A DNA stretch of 64,000 nt from Leptospiraceae bacterium (GCA_024233865.1 JACKPA010000011.1:176992-240991); one strand, 5' to 3'. Shown: positions 52,755 to 62,334, numbered from the stretch's first letter. Numbers and translations: made by a program. Notes: generated by a model not told the origin, from the sequence alone.

Positions 52755-53297
52755 ATGGCATATACAGAGAATGAACCAAAAGAATTTACTGAAAAAGTAG
52801 TAAAAATAGATAGAGTAGCGAAAGTTGTTAAGGGAGGGCGAAGATTCTCTTTTAATGCTCTTACGATTGTAGGGGATTCAAAAAGCAAGGTGGGAATAGG
52901 ATTTGGTAAGGCAAATGAGGTTCCAGATGCAATTCGTAAGTCTATAGAAGCCGCCAGAAAGAATATGATAGATATAAATATTTTAGGGCACACCATACCA
53001 CACGAAGTAGTAGGTAAGTTTAAATCGGCGAAAGTATACCTAAGACCGTGCACACCTGGAACAGGTTTGATAGCTGGTGATGCTGTTCGCTCTGTCGTAG
53101 AAAAAGCCGGTGTCCAGGATATTTTGTCAAAATCTTATGGTTCTGATAATTCCTTGAATATTGTAAAAGCTACCTTTGAGGCATTGAAAAAACTGGAAAC
53201 TCCTTTAATGGCTGCAAAAAGAAGGGGTATTAGCTTGAAAAGGTTGTTTGGTCAGGATTTTATAGAAGAAGCAGCAACATCGTCATTAGGAGAGTAA
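52755..53297 (+). CDS. rpsE: 30S ribosomal protein S5
   Basis: A 180-residue protein with RVAKVVKGGRRFSFNALTIV, GDSKSKVGIGFGKANEVPDA and RPCTPGTGLIAGDAVRSVVE, the double-stranded-RNA-binding-like and S5 C-terminal domains. It is about 13 residues longer than E. coli S5, mostly at the ends. Confidence 0.97.
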   Translation: MAYTENEPKEFTEKVVKIDRVAKVVKGGRRFSFNALTIVGDSKSKVGIGFGKANEVPDAIRKSIEAARKNMIDINILGHTIPHEVVGKFKSAKVYLRPCTPGTGLIAGDAVRSVVEKAGVQDILSKSYGSDNSLNIVKATFEALKKLETPLMAAKRRGISLKRLFGQDFIEEAATSSLGE

Positions 53298-53299
53298 AA

Positions 53300-53488
53300 G
53301 TGGTAGAAATAAAAGTTACTCAAATAAAAAGCCAGATAGGTGCTATACCTCGTCATAGAAAAACTCTTCAGGCTTTAGGTTTAAAAAAGATAGGCTCCGA
53401 GAGAATTCATAAAGATTCTCCTCAGCTTAAAGGTATGTTAAGAGCTGTAAGGCATCTTATAAAATTTGAACAGATAAATAATAAATAG
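53300..53488 (+). CDS. rpmD: 50S ribosomal protein L30
   Basis: A 62-residue protein; IKVTQIKSQIGAIPRHRKTL then ALGLKKIGS are the L30 signature. It starts with GTG at 53300, 2 bp after rpsE. Confidence 0.94.
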   Translation: MVEIKVTQIKSQIGAIPRHRKTLQALGLKKIGSERIHKDSPQLKGMLRAVRHLIKFEQINNK

Positions 53489-53499
53489 AGAGTTTTTTA

Positions 53500-53985
53500 A
53501 TGGATAAAGATGCTCAAGAGATAAAAAATACTAATCAGATTCCGGTTCCTTTGGGTTCTCGAAAAAACACTAAAAGGTTGGGTAGAGGGCCAAGTTCAGG
53601 CAAAGGTAAGACTTGTGGTAGGGGACAAAAAGGGCAAAAAGCGAGAGCGGCTAGTATGAAAAGGGGTTTTGAAGGTGGTCAAATGCCGTTACATAGGCGT
53701 TTACCTAAAAGAGGCTTTACAAGTAAGTTTCGAATATACTATCAACCTGTGAATTTGGGCGATATAGCTAAATTCAAGCTTTCCGGGGATATTGATATCA
53801 AAACTTTATTTAAGCATGGGTTAATTAGAGATGAAAACTCCCTAGTTAAAATACTTGCTCAGGGAGAAATAGATGATCCTGTTAATATAGTTGCAGATAA
53901 ATATTCAAAGGCAGCTCTCGAAAAAGTTCAAAGCAAAGGTGGAAAGATCATTGTTCGAGAACTAAATAAGGCTAAAGAAAAATAA
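53500..53985 (+). CDS. rplO: 50S ribosomal protein L15
   Basis: A 161-residue protein. RLGRGPSSGKGKTCGRGQKG, then GGQMPLHRRLPKRGF are the Gly/Arg-rich L15 motifs. A short extra N-terminal tail of about 20 residues precedes the usual start. Confidence 0.96.
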   Translation: MDKDAQEIKNTNQIPVPLGSRKNTKRLGRGPSSGKGKTCGRGQKGQKARAASMKRGFEGGQMPLHRRLPKRGFTSKFRIYYQPVNLGDIAKFKLSGDIDIKTLFKHGLIRDENSLVKILAQGEIDDPVNIVADKYSKAALEKVQSKGGKIIVRELNKAKEK

Positions 53986-54005
53986 ACAAATAGTAGTGAA
54001 ATATC

Positions 54006-55391
54006 ATGTGGAATGCAATTAGTAATATTATAAGAATTCCTGAGTTAAGAAACAAAATATTGTATACGCTAGGAATGTTGTTGATATTTAGGATGGGGAC
54101 TCATGTTTCGATTCCTGGTATAAATAGTGTTGTTGTTACAAGTATTTCAGCTGAATCAGGAGAAGGTCTTCTTGGGATGGTTGACTTGTTTGCCGGTGGA
54201 GCATTGTTAAAGTTTTCCGTTTTTGCTTTAGGTATTATGCCCTACATTTCTTCGTCTATTATCATGCAGTTAGTGATGGTTTTGATACCTCAGCTTCAAA
54301 AAATGCAAAAAGAAGGCGAAGAAGGTCGTAAAAAAATTATGCAGTACACAAAGTATGGTACAATTGTCCTTTGTAGTATACAAAGTCTTGCTGTTATATA
54401 TTTGGCAAAAAGCTGGTCTACCGGAACTGGAGTATCGCCTGCAAAATACCCGGGTCTGATAAACCCAAGCGTGCAATCCATATTTGTTCCTTTAGGAATC
54501 TTAACCATCACTACAGGTACTATGTTGCTTATGTGGATGGGGGAACAAATAACCGAAAAAGGCATCGGAAATGGTATTTCGTTATTAATTTTTGCGGGGA
54601 TTATTGGTCGTATGCCTCAAGCTTTTGTGCAGATGCTTACATCCAATGATTCAGACCTTTTATCTCTTTTAATATTGATTGTGATTTTTGTTTTTTTAAT
54701 AGCCTTTACGGTTATATTAACTCAGGGAGTTAGGAAAGTACCTCTGCAATATGGCAAGCAGATGGTTGGACGAAAAATGGTGCAGGCAAAAAGTCAAAGT
54801 ATACCCTTTAAGGTGAATGGGGCGAATGTAATGCCTATCATTTTTGCATCTAGCTTGATACTATTCCCTCATACTATTATCCAATGGTTATCTTCCAATA
54901 GTGGTCAATGGGCAGGATGGGCTTTGATTTTGGACTTCTTCAACCCTTTTTCTCAAATTTGGTATCGGTCGTTATTTTATTATTTTCTTTATACTGGTTT
55001 AATCATATTTTTTGCATATTTTTATACGGCGATACAAATTAATCCGGCTGAGCTAGCAGAAAATCTTAAAAAATATGGTGGATTTATACCTGGAATTCGT
55101 CCTGGAACCCATACAAAGGAATATATAGAAAAGATTTTAAATAGGATAACATTGCCTGGAGCAATATTTTTAGCAGGCTTGGCTTTGTCACCTTATATCA
55201 TAATAAAATTTTTAAATATAGGTAGCAATACTGGTGGTGGTTCTTTAGTATATACCTTTGGTGGTACATCTCTGTTAATTATGGTTGGTGTTGCTTTGGA
55301 AACTTTGAAGCAAATCGAAGCTCAGCTGATTATGAGAAATTATGAAGGGTTTATGAAAAAATCTAAAATAAGAGGAAGAGATTACAGATGA
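54006..55391 (+). CDS. secY: Protein translocase subunit SecY
   Basis: A 461-residue membrane protein with ten helices, the channel of the Sec translocon. GTHVSIPGINSVV, ALGIMPYISSSIIMQL (second helix), GEQITEKGIGNGISLLIFAG and NPAELAENLKKYGGFIPGIR carry family signatures. The stop overlaps the adk start by 4 bp, the order secY-adk-infA being common in bacteria. Confidence 0.98.
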   Translation: MWNAISNIIRIPELRNKILYTLGMLLIFRMGTHVSIPGINSVVVTSISAESGEGLLGMVDLFAGGALLKFSVFALGIMPYISSSIIMQLVMVLIPQLQKMQKEGEEGRKKIMQYTKYGTIVLCSIQSLAVIYLAKSWSTGTGVSPAKYPGLINPSVQSIFVPLGILTITTGTMLLMWMGEQITEKGIGNGISLLIFAGIIGRMPQAFVQMLTSNDSDLLSLLILIVIFVFLIAFTVILTQGVRKVPLQYGKQMVGRKMVQAKSQSIPFKVNGANVMPIIFASSLILFPHTIIQWLSSNSGQWAGWALILDFFNPFSQIWYRSLFYYFLYTGLIIFFAYFYTAIQINPAELAENLKKYGGFIPGIRPGTHTKEYIEKILNRITLPGAIFLAGLALSPYIIIKFLNIGSNTGGGSLVYTFGGTSLLIMVGVALETLKQIEAQLIMRNYEGFMKKSKIRGRDYR

Positions 55392-55951
55392 AAAGATTGA
55401 TATTTATGGGACCTCCGGGAGCTGGCAAAGGTACGCAAGCAAAGAATGTTTGTCAAGAGTATGGTATTCCTCAAATTTCAACTGGTGACATATTGCGCTC
55501 CTCAATAGAAGCTAAAACGGATCTAGGATTAAAGGCAAAAAGCTATATGGATGCCGGTAATTTGGTTCCGGATGAATTGGTAATTGGAATCATCGAAAAC
55601 AGAATAAAAGAAAAAGACTGTTCTAATGGTTTTTTACTAGATGGGTTTCCTCGAACCGTTAAGCAAGCAGAAGCATTGAAGGTTTTATTGGACGGCTTAG
55701 GAATAGAATTAGATAATGTTATTAATATAAAAGTCGATGATGAAGAATTGATTCGTAGATTATTGGAAAGGGCAAATATAGAAGGCCGAAGCGATGATAA
55801 CTATGAAACAATAAAAAACAGATTAGAAAATTACAATGAAAAAACATTTCCCTTAATTGACTACTATAAAAAGATGGCTTTATTAAAGGAAATTAATGGA
55901 ATTGGGACTGTTAATGAAATAGCTAGTTCTATTAAAAAAGCATTGGGGTGA
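55388..55951 (+). CDS. adk: Adenylate kinase
   Basis: A 187-residue kinase interconverting AMP, ADP and ATP. The P-loop FMGPPGAGKGTQAK is at residues 5-18; ISTGDILRSSI and DGFPRTVKQAEAL are the AMP-binding and lid-proximal segments. It is the short form without the zinc lid domain (RANIEGRSDDNYETI follows directly). Confidence 0.97.
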   Translation: MKRLIFMGPPGAGKGTQAKNVCQEYGIPQISTGDILRSSIEAKTDLGLKAKSYMDAGNLVPDELVIGIIENRIKEKDCSNGFLLDGFPRTVKQAEALKVLLDGLGIELDNVINIKVDDEELIRRLLERANIEGRSDDNYETIKNRLENYNEKTFPLIDYYKKMALLKEINGIGTVNEIASSIKKALG

Positions 55952-55958
55952 TGATTTA

Positions 55959-56177
55959 TTGGCAAAAGAAGAAGCTATAATTGTAGATGGCGTTGTTATG
56001 GAACCTTTACCTAACGCGATGTTTCGTGTCGAGTTAGAGAATGGACATAAAGTTTTGGCGCATATTTCCGGGAAAATGCGTATGCATTATATAAGGATCT
56101 TGCCGGGGGATAAAGTTACTGTTGAATTGTCTCCTTATGATCTTACTAAGGGCAGAATTACATATAGAAAAAAATAG
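55959..56177 (+). CDS. infA: Translation initiation factor IF-1
   Basis: A 72-residue OB-fold protein that blocks the A site during initiation. GVVMEPLPNAMFRVELENGH and LAHISGKMRMHYIRILPGDK are diagnostic. The start is TTG at 55959, preceded by GGGGTGATGA. Confidence 0.95.
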   Translation: MAKEEAIIVDGVVMEPLPNAMFRVELENGHKVLAHISGKMRMHYIRILPGDKVTVELSPYDLTKGRITYRKK

Positions 56178-56187
56178 AGATGGGTTT

Positions 56188-56301
56188 ATGAAAGTTAGAG
56201 TGTCAGTGAAAAAGATTTGTAGTAATTGTAAAATTATTAGAAGACATGGAATCGTACGGGTTATTTGCTCCAATCCTAAACATAAGCAGAGGCAGGGCTA
56301 G
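56188..56301 (+). CDS. rpmJ: 50S ribosomal protein L36
   Basis: A 37-residue protein: KVRVSVKKICSNCKIIRRHG then VICSNPKHKQRQG. The C-x2-C ... C-x4-H zinc-binding set is complete, so this is the zinc form. Its stop lies 2 bp before rpsM; a short but certain gene between infA and rpsM. Confidence 0.96.
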   Translation: MKVRVSVKKICSNCKIIRRHGIVRVICSNPKHKQRQG

Positions 56302-56303
56302 GA

Positions 56304-56681
56304 ATGGCTAGAATTGCTGGTATTGATATTCCAAGAGAAAAAAGGGTAATTATAGGTTTGACCTATATTTATGGAATTGGGCGCTCCGTTTCAAAGGATA
56401 TTCTTAAAAAAGCGAGTGTAGATGAGAGTGTAAGGGTTAAAGATTTAACCGAATCGCAAGAGGCTGCCATTCGTAAGGTTATCGAGGACGAATACCCTGT
56501 GGAAGGGGATTTAAAATCCCAAGTAAATTTAAATATAAAGCGTCTTAAAGATATTGGCTGTTATAGAGGTTTAAGGCATATTAGAGGTTTACCTTTAAGA
56601 GGGCAGAGGACCAGAACAAATGCCAGAACAAGAAAAGGTGTTAAAAAAACAGTGGCTAATAAGAAAAAGGCTACGAAATAA
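56304..56681 (+). CDS. rpsM: 30S ribosomal protein S13
   Basis: A 125-residue head protein contacting tRNA and the large subunit. ARIAGIDIPREKRVIIGLTY at the start and GLRHIRGLPLRGQRTRTNAR then TRKG at the C-terminus are the family's signature. Confidence 0.97.
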   Translation: MARIAGIDIPREKRVIIGLTYIYGIGRSVSKDILKKASVDESVRVKDLTESQEAAIRKVIEDEYPVEGDLKSQVNLNIKRLKDIGCYRGLRHIRGLPLRGQRTRTNARTRKGVKKTVANKKKATK

Positions 56682-56712
56682 GTAATTAAATTTCTGATGG
56701 AAATGGGAGTAT

Positions 56713-57120
56713 ATGGAGAAAGATAAAAAATCTAAAAAAGAAGGCAAACAGCGAAAAAGAGAGAAAAAAAATATACCCAAGGGTAGAGTGTATATTCAGG
56801 CTTCTTTCAACAATACCATAGTCACAGTTACTGATATGGCAGGGAATGTGATTGCTTGGTCGTCAGCAGGCTTAATGAGTTTTAGAGGCTCAAAAAAATC
56901 TACTCCTTATGCAGCGCAGGTTGCAGCGTCAAATGCTGCTGATAAAGCTATTGATATTTCAGGCTTAAAAGAAATAGAGGTTATGGTATCAGGCCCAGGC
57001 ATCGGTAGGGAGTCAGCTATTCGATCTTTGGCTTCCAAGGGTTTATCAATTAGGATTATTAAAGATGTTACGCCATTACCTCATAATGGATGTCGACCTA
57101 GAAAAAAAAGAAGAGTTTAA
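56713..57120 (+). CDS. rpsK: 30S ribosomal protein S11
   Basis: A 135-residue platform protein. QASFNNTIVTVTDMAGNVIA, GFRGSKKSTPYAAQ (here SFRGSKKSTPYAAQ), and DVTPLPHNGCRPRKKRRV are diagnostic. A Lys-rich N-terminal tail of about 20 residues is present. Confidence 0.97.
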   Translation: MEKDKKSKKEGKQRKREKKNIPKGRVYIQASFNNTIVTVTDMAGNVIAWSSAGLMSFRGSKKSTPYAAQVAASNAADKAIDISGLKEIEVMVSGPGIGRESAIRSLASKGLSIRIIKDVTPLPHNGCRPRKKRRV

Positions 57121-57136
57121 GTAGGGTAATAGAAGA

Positions 57137-57769
57137 ATGGCAAGATACAGGGGACCAGTTTGCAAACTTTGTAGGCGAGAAGGCTTAAAGTTATTTTTAA
57201 AAGGCACAAGGTGTATTGATAAAAATAAGTGTAGTATAGAAAAAAGAAAAAATCCTCCAGGATTACCACCAAAAAGAAAAGGTAAGATTTCGGACTTCTC
57301 CATCCAATTAAGAGAAAAACAGAAGGTTAAGAGAATTTATGGTGTTTTGGAAAAGCAATTTCGGGAATATTACGAAAAAGCGAACCGAACGGAAGGGATT
57401 ACCGGTGAACTTTTATTGCAACTTTTAGAGCAAAGGTTGGATAATGTGATTTACCGAATGAAATTCGCAACTTCTAGAATCCAGGCGAGAAGTTTTATCT
57501 CACATGGACATGTAATTGTGAATGGTATACGAGTCACAATTCCTTCTTATCAAGTTAGTGTTGGAGATAAAATCTCTTTCAGAGAGAACTTTTTTAAATC
57601 TACAACATTTACGGATAATATTAAATTGGCTCAATCATTAAATAGTTCACCAGCTTGGTTATCACCAGACTATGCGAATTACACTGGTGAAGTTACATCT
57701 ATCCCGTCGAGGGAAAATATTGATTTGCCTATAAAAGAGCATATCATTGTTGAGTTATATTCAAAATAA
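57137..57769 (+). CDS. rpsD: 30S ribosomal protein S4
   Basis: A 210-residue 16S-binding assembly protein. The zinc-type N-terminus CKLCRREGLKL ... RCIDKNKC is intact. The S4 domain reads RLDNVIYRMKFATSRIQARS then ISHGHVIVNGIRV. Confidence 0.97.
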   Translation: MARYRGPVCKLCRREGLKLFLKGTRCIDKNKCSIEKRKNPPGLPPKRKGKISDFSIQLREKQKVKRIYGVLEKQFREYYEKANRTEGITGELLLQLLEQRLDNVIYRMKFATSRIQARSFISHGHVIVNGIRVTIPSYQVSVGDKISFRENFFKSTTFTDNIKLAQSLNSSPAWLSPDYANYTGEVTSIPSRENIDLPIKEHIIVELYSK

Positions 57770-57787
57770 GAGTATAAGGGTTTACCA

Positions 57788-58774
57788 TTGTCTCCTAAAA
57801 ATTTGTTAAAAGGCTTTAAACGCCCAAAAAAGATTGATTATTATACGGATGTTTCCACACCAACTTATGGAAAGTTTATTGCAGAGCCTTTTGAAAGAGG
57901 CTTTGCAACGACGATTGGAAACGCTTTAAGAAGAACATTGATGTCTTGTATAGAGGGTGCTGCTATATCTGCTATACGTATAGAGGGCATTAATCATGAA
58001 TTTGCTTATATTGACGGTGTAGCGGAGGATGTCTCTAGAATAATTTTGAACTTGAAGCGTGTTCGGATTAAGTACGAGCCGGAAGATAGAGACCAAAGCA
58101 AGGTTATTCATTTGGAATTAAATCGTCCTGGTTATTTTCATGCCGGAGATTTAGCTGTAGATTCCTCAGTGGAAATAATGAACCCTGATTTGGTGATCGC
58201 TACTCTAAATGAAGACATAGCAGAAAAAAACCTTGTTATGGATATAGAAATCCAAAGAGGCAGAGGTTATTTTCCATCTGAGGAAAAAAGGAAAGAGATA
58301 GAAGTCATAGGCACTATTCCAATTGATTCTTTATTTTCTCCTATAACCAAAGTTTTGTTTGAGGTAGAAGAGACTAGAGTAGCCCAGAAATCTGACTATG
58401 AGCGTTTATCTTTGGAAATTTGGACGGATGGTTCAATCTCTTCAGAGGATGCGCTTGCTCAAGCTGCTAAGATTTTAAAGGAACATTTAACGATATTTAT
58501 TAATTTCGAAGAAGAAGTTGAGGAAGAAGTAGATGAGTTAAATGAAGCGGATCAAAAGCTCAAACAAGCACTATCTAAACACGTTGAAGAACTCGAATTG
58601 TCTGTTCGATCTTTAAATGTGCTAAGAAGTCTTGAAATAGATTTTATAGGTGATTTGGTTAAGAGAAATGAAGATGAATTGACCAAGTCCAGACATTATA
58701 GCGACCAGAGTATGAATGAGTTAAAAGCCAAATTATCCTCATTAGGACTTTCATTTGGCATGAGGGATTTTTAA
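57788..58774 (+). CDS. rpoA: RNA polymerase subunit alpha
   Basis: A 328-residue protein. The N-terminal domain (PFERGFATTIGNALRRTLMS) dimerises and nucleates the core. The C-terminal domain, which binds UP elements and activators, begins near 255 with SVRSLNVLRSLEIDFIGDLV. The start is TTG at 57788, after an AAGGGTTT region. Confidence 0.98.
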   Translation: MSPKNLLKGFKRPKKIDYYTDVSTPTYGKFIAEPFERGFATTIGNALRRTLMSCIEGAAISAIRIEGINHEFAYIDGVAEDVSRIILNLKRVRIKYEPEDRDQSKVIHLELNRPGYFHAGDLAVDSSVEIMNPDLVIATLNEDIAEKNLVMDIEIQRGRGYFPSEEKRKEIEVIGTIPIDSLFSPITKVLFEVEETRVAQKSDYERLSLEIWTDGSISSEDALAQAAKILKEHLTIFINFEEEVEEEVDELNEADQKLKQALSKHVEELELSVRSLNVLRSLEIDFIGDLVKRNEDELTKSRHYSDQSMNELKAKLSSLGLSFGMRDF

Positions 58775-58775
58775 A

Positions 58776-59294
58776 ATGATAAAAAGAAATAAAGTAAAAC
58801 ACTTAAATAGAACAAGTTCTCATCGTAAAGCAATGATTCAAAATATGGTTACCAGCTTATTTAAGCATGAAAGGATCCAATCGACTACCGCAAAGATTAA
58901 AGTTGCAAGGTCGTTTGCTGAAAAGTTAATATCTAGAGCTAAAAAAAACTTGGATGAGAACGTAACACCAGAAGTTGCTCTGCACAATAGAAGAGAAGTT
59001 TTAAGAAAAATAAAAGACAAAACAATTGTTCAGAAGTTGTTTGAAGATATTGCTCCTAGATATGCAGCAAGACCCGGTGGATATACCAGAATATTAAAGC
59101 TTGTAAATAGAGTCTCAGATAATTCTGAAGTTGGTATTTTGGAATTAGTTGATAGAAAAACAGGTGACGAGATAAAAGCCAAATTAAAAGAAAACTTTAA
59201 AGCAAAAAAAAGCGAGGATCGGAAACAAAAAGAAGAAACTCGTAAAAAAAGAATAGCTAGACCTAAAAAAGAAACTTCTGCGAAGTCCAAATAA
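58776..59294 (+). CDS. rplQ: 50S ribosomal protein L17
   Basis: A 172-residue protein. LNRTSSHRKAMIQNMVTSLF then HERIQSTTAKIKVARSFAEK are the L17 core, and ARPGGYTRILKLVNR the second part. A Lys/Glu-rich C-terminal tail of about 45 residues goes beyond the E. coli protein (127 residues). It starts 2 bp after rpoA and is the last gene of the cluster. Confidence 0.97.
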   Translation: MIKRNKVKHLNRTSSHRKAMIQNMVTSLFKHERIQSTTAKIKVARSFAEKLISRAKKNLDENVTPEVALHNRREVLRKIKDKTIVQKLFEDIAPRYAARPGGYTRILKLVNRVSDNSEVGILELVDRKTGDEIKAKLKENFKAKKSEDRKQKEETRKKRIARPKKETSAKSK

Positions 59295-59393
59295 GATTAT
59301 GATTTTAGCTTTACGAGCGAGATAGCTATTCAACTTATTCTAACGTGAATTTCGGATAAGAAACAAACACTGAGTAGATTTTCATTTCGATAC

Positions 59394-59420
59394 AAAAAAC
59401 CCAAAGAATTTGGGTTTTTT
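59394..59420 (+). terminator. Intrinsic terminator of the ribosomal cluster
   Basis: AAAAAACCCAAA GAA TTTGGGTTTTTT is a perfect 12-bp stem with a 3-nt loop, 100 bp after rplQ. It has T-runs on either strand and so can act in both directions. A related dispersed motif TAACGTGAATTTCGGATAA lies just upstream (59341-59359). Confidence 0.88.
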
Positions 59421-59530
59421 ACTCAATGACCCGCTCGAAAATCATATCGAAGCGGCATTTGCCTAGTAAAATCACCTTAAACGAAACTCATGTTACTCTA
59501 TATTTCCAAGGAATATACAAATTATAGCAT

Positions 59531-59620
59531 GGCGACGCTGTAAAAAGGTAAAATTTTAGGTTTTGTTAAGTAGAATTCTACTATACAAAAGGTCTTTTAA
59601 ATGGTTTTTGCAGTGTCGTC
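59531..59620 (-). repeat. Dispersed repeat, copy 2 (relic of a kinase gene 3' end)
   Basis: Reverse complement of 7899-8012 with small deletions. On the minus strand it begins with what was the 3' end of a 7TMR-DISM kinase-type gene (GACGACACTGCAAAAACC), followed by a palindromic AGTAGAATTCTACT segment. No other part of the kinase gene is seen here. The rest of 59421-59714 has no gene. Confidence 0.7.
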
Positions 59621-59714
59621 AAATAATGAAAATTTGCATTGTGTCAAGAAAAAGTATAGTAACTATGTTTAAAAAAGCGATAAGGTGGGAGTCCTTACAG
59701 ATTAAACTGTGCAC

Positions 59715-61598
59715 TTACCAATACAAACTTAAAGAAAATTGTAATTCTTCATTTATATATTTCTCATATCCTATTCGTATATCCCAATATTGACTATTTC
59801 CTATTCTATTGTTCCACTTGTACCATACATCAGAATATATTTTTGACCCAGGAAAATATCTATATCCAATTTCTATTGATGTTCGCCACCATTCTGCAAT
59901 ATCAATTATGATTCCATTACGTAAATCAGAAGTAATATTACCGCTTTTCTTATAGTTTGTTTGTAACCGACTTTCCAGCATTATAAATGCAACTATAGAT
60001 GATTTTACTAACTTTGCTTTTCCTATTCCACCCGTAACATGAAAAATGCTACAACTATAACATCCAATGAATTGTGCTTCTATTCCACTTCTAACCTTCC
60101 AAGCAAACCCACCGTCTTTTGGTAATCCTGTTTTTGATAAATTTAATGTTTCAATGTTTACGAATTCAAATTGTTTAAGCCTTAATCTATTTTCGGTGTA
60201 ATTTAAAACAATATCCAATGCAGAAAGAGTTGAATATGGACTTCTGCCTGACTCAATTGAAAGCATATCATAGTAGTTAGCCCGAAATCGTAATCGTCCT
60301 CCTTTTTGGTGTGAATTATTAAATAATCCTAGTTGCAACATGCTCGGGAAGGTGTTTAAATGGGGGTATTTTTTCTCTTCAATTTCTTTTTGTTCTGATT
60401 CTCCTAATGATAAACGTTTTAGCAATAATTTTTTTTTAACTATTTTTAGTTCATCAGTTGTTTCTTTCAAATTTAGAAATTCAATATAATCAAACAGCAT
60501 GTCTATTATTTCTATTTTCTCTTTTTCTGTTAATCCGTAATTATCAAGCAAACCTATTTGAAAATTATTATCGACTATCTTATAAACTACAGTTTTTTGT
60601 TTTTGGTTTAAAATCAAGAATTTTTGGTGAAATCTTTCTTGTCTTGAGGGATGGTGTATTATTTGTTTTACAAGTGGTTTGTTTTGTAATTCAGTTTTAC
60701 TTAAATTGTGAAATGCACTAATAGGCATTGACCAAAGACCATATTTTGAGATTAAAGGTTTTTTTATCACTAATTCTACTAATTCTGACATTCTTAATGC
60801 ACAATTTCCTTTGAAAAAGTAGTAATCAAATTCTCGACCTATTAATTCCCAAATATGAAACAAAAGTTCTTTAACTTGTTTCTGATTTAAATTCAATTCG
60901 TATTCCCATAAATCCCTTAATTCTACTTCTCCATAAAATAAAATATTATGATAAAAATTTCCGTAAGAAAAGACTCCTTTATAAAAACCAAATACTCCTT
61001 TAAATGCGTATATAAAAGGATTTTCGTTTTTGGAAACAACGGCTCCAAAATTTATACTTTTGTCTAAGGCTTGGTTTATCTTACTATCTTTATAGTTGAA
61101 CTTTAACAATATATGTCCGTAAAATGATGCCGGATTTCCCATAAATCCATTTGCATAAATTAGGCTTATCGACCTCACCTTTAAATTATCCGTCCATTCA
61201 TTAAATAATGAACAATTTGCTTTTTGAAATTTTATACCTTTCCAATTAAGCCTGGTTTTTAACCAATTGAATCGTGCAATAAAACGGCATTGTGCATGTG
61301 CATTTTGATCAGAAGGTATACCTGCGAACATTTCCCTTATAGTTGCGTTAAGTTCGCTAAATGGATTGGTTTTTCCGTCAGGTGCTAAGAAAAAACTTTT
61401 CGATTGAATTTCACTTGTATACCCTGATATTAAAGTATGTTTTTTATAATGACCTAAAGCTAGCCAATATGGATCCTTAGCTAAACCCAGCTGTTCTGCT
61501 TGTTTTTGTAGATGTTTTATTACGTTAGTTTCATTAGCAGAGGTAATTGTGAAACCATTTACTATTATTGAAATGAGCAAAAATGTTATTGTTTTCAC
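59715..61598 (-). CDS. DUF4105 exported protein
   Basis: A 627-residue protein with a signal peptide (MKTITFLLISIIVNGFTITSA). CRFIARFNWLKTRL, IYANGFMGNPASFYGHILLK and FFKGNCALRMSELVE match the DUF4105 (lipoprotein N-acyltransferase-like, Lnb-type) domain. The C-terminal 250 residues alternate like a beta-barrel (LQLGLFNNSHQKGGRLRFRA and on), suggesting outer-membrane location. It is paired with a DUF3015 gene 65 bp upstream, as in many Gram-negative bacteria. Confidence 0.8.
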   Translation of the reverse strand: MKTITFLLISIIVNGFTITSANETNVIKHLQKQAEQLGLAKDPYWLALGHYKKHTLISGYTSEIQSKSFFLAPDGKTNPFSELNATIREMFAGIPSDQNAHAQCRFIARFNWLKTRLNWKGIKFQKANCSLFNEWTDNLKVRSISLIYANGFMGNPASFYGHILLKFNYKDSKINQALDKSINFGAVVSKNENPFIYAFKGVFGFYKGVFSYGNFYHNILFYGEVELRDLWEYELNLNQKQVKELLFHIWELIGREFDYYFFKGNCALRMSELVELVIKKPLISKYGLWSMPISAFHNLSKTELQNKPLVKQIIHHPSRQERFHQKFLILNQKQKTVVYKIVDNNFQIGLLDNYGLTEKEKIEIIDMLFDYIEFLNLKETTDELKIVKKKLLLKRLSLGESEQKEIEEKKYPHLNTFPSMLQLGLFNNSHQKGGRLRFRANYYDMLSIESGRSPYSTLSALDIVLNYTENRLRLKQFEFVNIETLNLSKTGLPKDGGFAWKVRSGIEAQFIGCYSCSIFHVTGGIGKAKLVKSSIVAFIMLESRLQTNYKKSGNITSDLRNGIIIDIAEWWRTSIEIGYRYFPGSKIYSDVWYKWNNRIGNSQYWDIRIGYEKYINEELQFSLSLYW

Positions 61599-61663
61599 TA
61601 TTTGGGTAAGTTTACCTAACCCCGTATAAATTTGTAAAAGGGGGCTAGGCAGTTAGAATCTAC

Positions 61664-62176
61664 TTAACTAGTTCGAACTCTACATTGATTTGCAAATTTA
61701 GTGGATATTTGGTTTTCTAATTTATAGTAGTATGATTCTGCTTTTTCTATATTTTTCATTTTTTCATATTTGGGTGATTGAATTATCTTTGCATAATCCC
61801 TACGAACATTTTTTATAATCTCTTTATGTGTTGATTCTTGACACCCCCAAATGTTTAGTACGGACGTTAAACTTGTTCCATGACCTTTTGCTGTTTCTTC
61901 TTCAATATTTACTATGTTATCATTGATAAATCTCGCAGCACTTGCTTCTCTATCTTTACAAAATTCATCTGCTGACGACACTCTTGAGCTTGTTGCCATC
62001 AACCCTAAATCAGAAGTCCATGAAATAGTCAAATTAACAATAATGGACACTCCAGGATCGTCTGGAAATACCATCACTCCTATTCCACAATCCCTCCATA
62101 TATTGATTTTGGCATTTAGTGAGAAAGTAAAAGATAAAGCAAATAAGCAGCTAGCAATAACTGTTTTTGTTTTCAT
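61664..62176 (-). CDS. DUF3015-like exported protein
   Basis: A 170-residue protein with a signal peptide (MKTKTVIASCLFALSFTFSLNA). The mature N-terminus WRDCGIGVMVFPD resembles the GCGLG start of DUF3015 proteins, and TISWTSDLGLMATSS fits the repeat that follows. Function is unknown. The gene precedes the DUF4105 gene on the same strand, a recurrent pairing that supports both calls. Confidence 0.65.
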   Translation of the reverse strand: MKTKTVIASCLFALSFTFSLNAKINIWRDCGIGVMVFPDDPGVSIIVNLTISWTSDLGLMATSSRVSSADEFCKDREASAARFINDNIVNIEEETAKGHGTSLTSVLNIWGCQESTHKEIIKNVRRDYAKIIQSPKYEKMKNIEKAESYYYKLENQISTKFANQCRVRTS

Positions 62177-62251
62177 ATTATTATAAACTCCTTTATAAAA
62201 ATTAAAATTATTAGGCTGTCTTTATTATAGGTGTTTTTTTGATTTTTATTA

Positions 62252-62319
62252 ATACAATAAATGTAGTAAAAAATACGATATTAAGATAGTTTATTCTAAA
62301 ATATACAATAAATATAGTA
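62252..62319. repeat. 17-bp direct repeats upstream of the M30 protease gene
   Basis: ATACAATAAATGTAGTA at 62252-62268 and ATACAATAAATATAGTA at 62303-62319 differ at one base and lie 51 bp apart. Their TRTAGTA ends are shared with the inverted repeat at 62335-62350, so three related sites precede the protease gene. Confidence 0.6.
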
Positions 62320-62334
62320 TCCAAGTAATATTTT

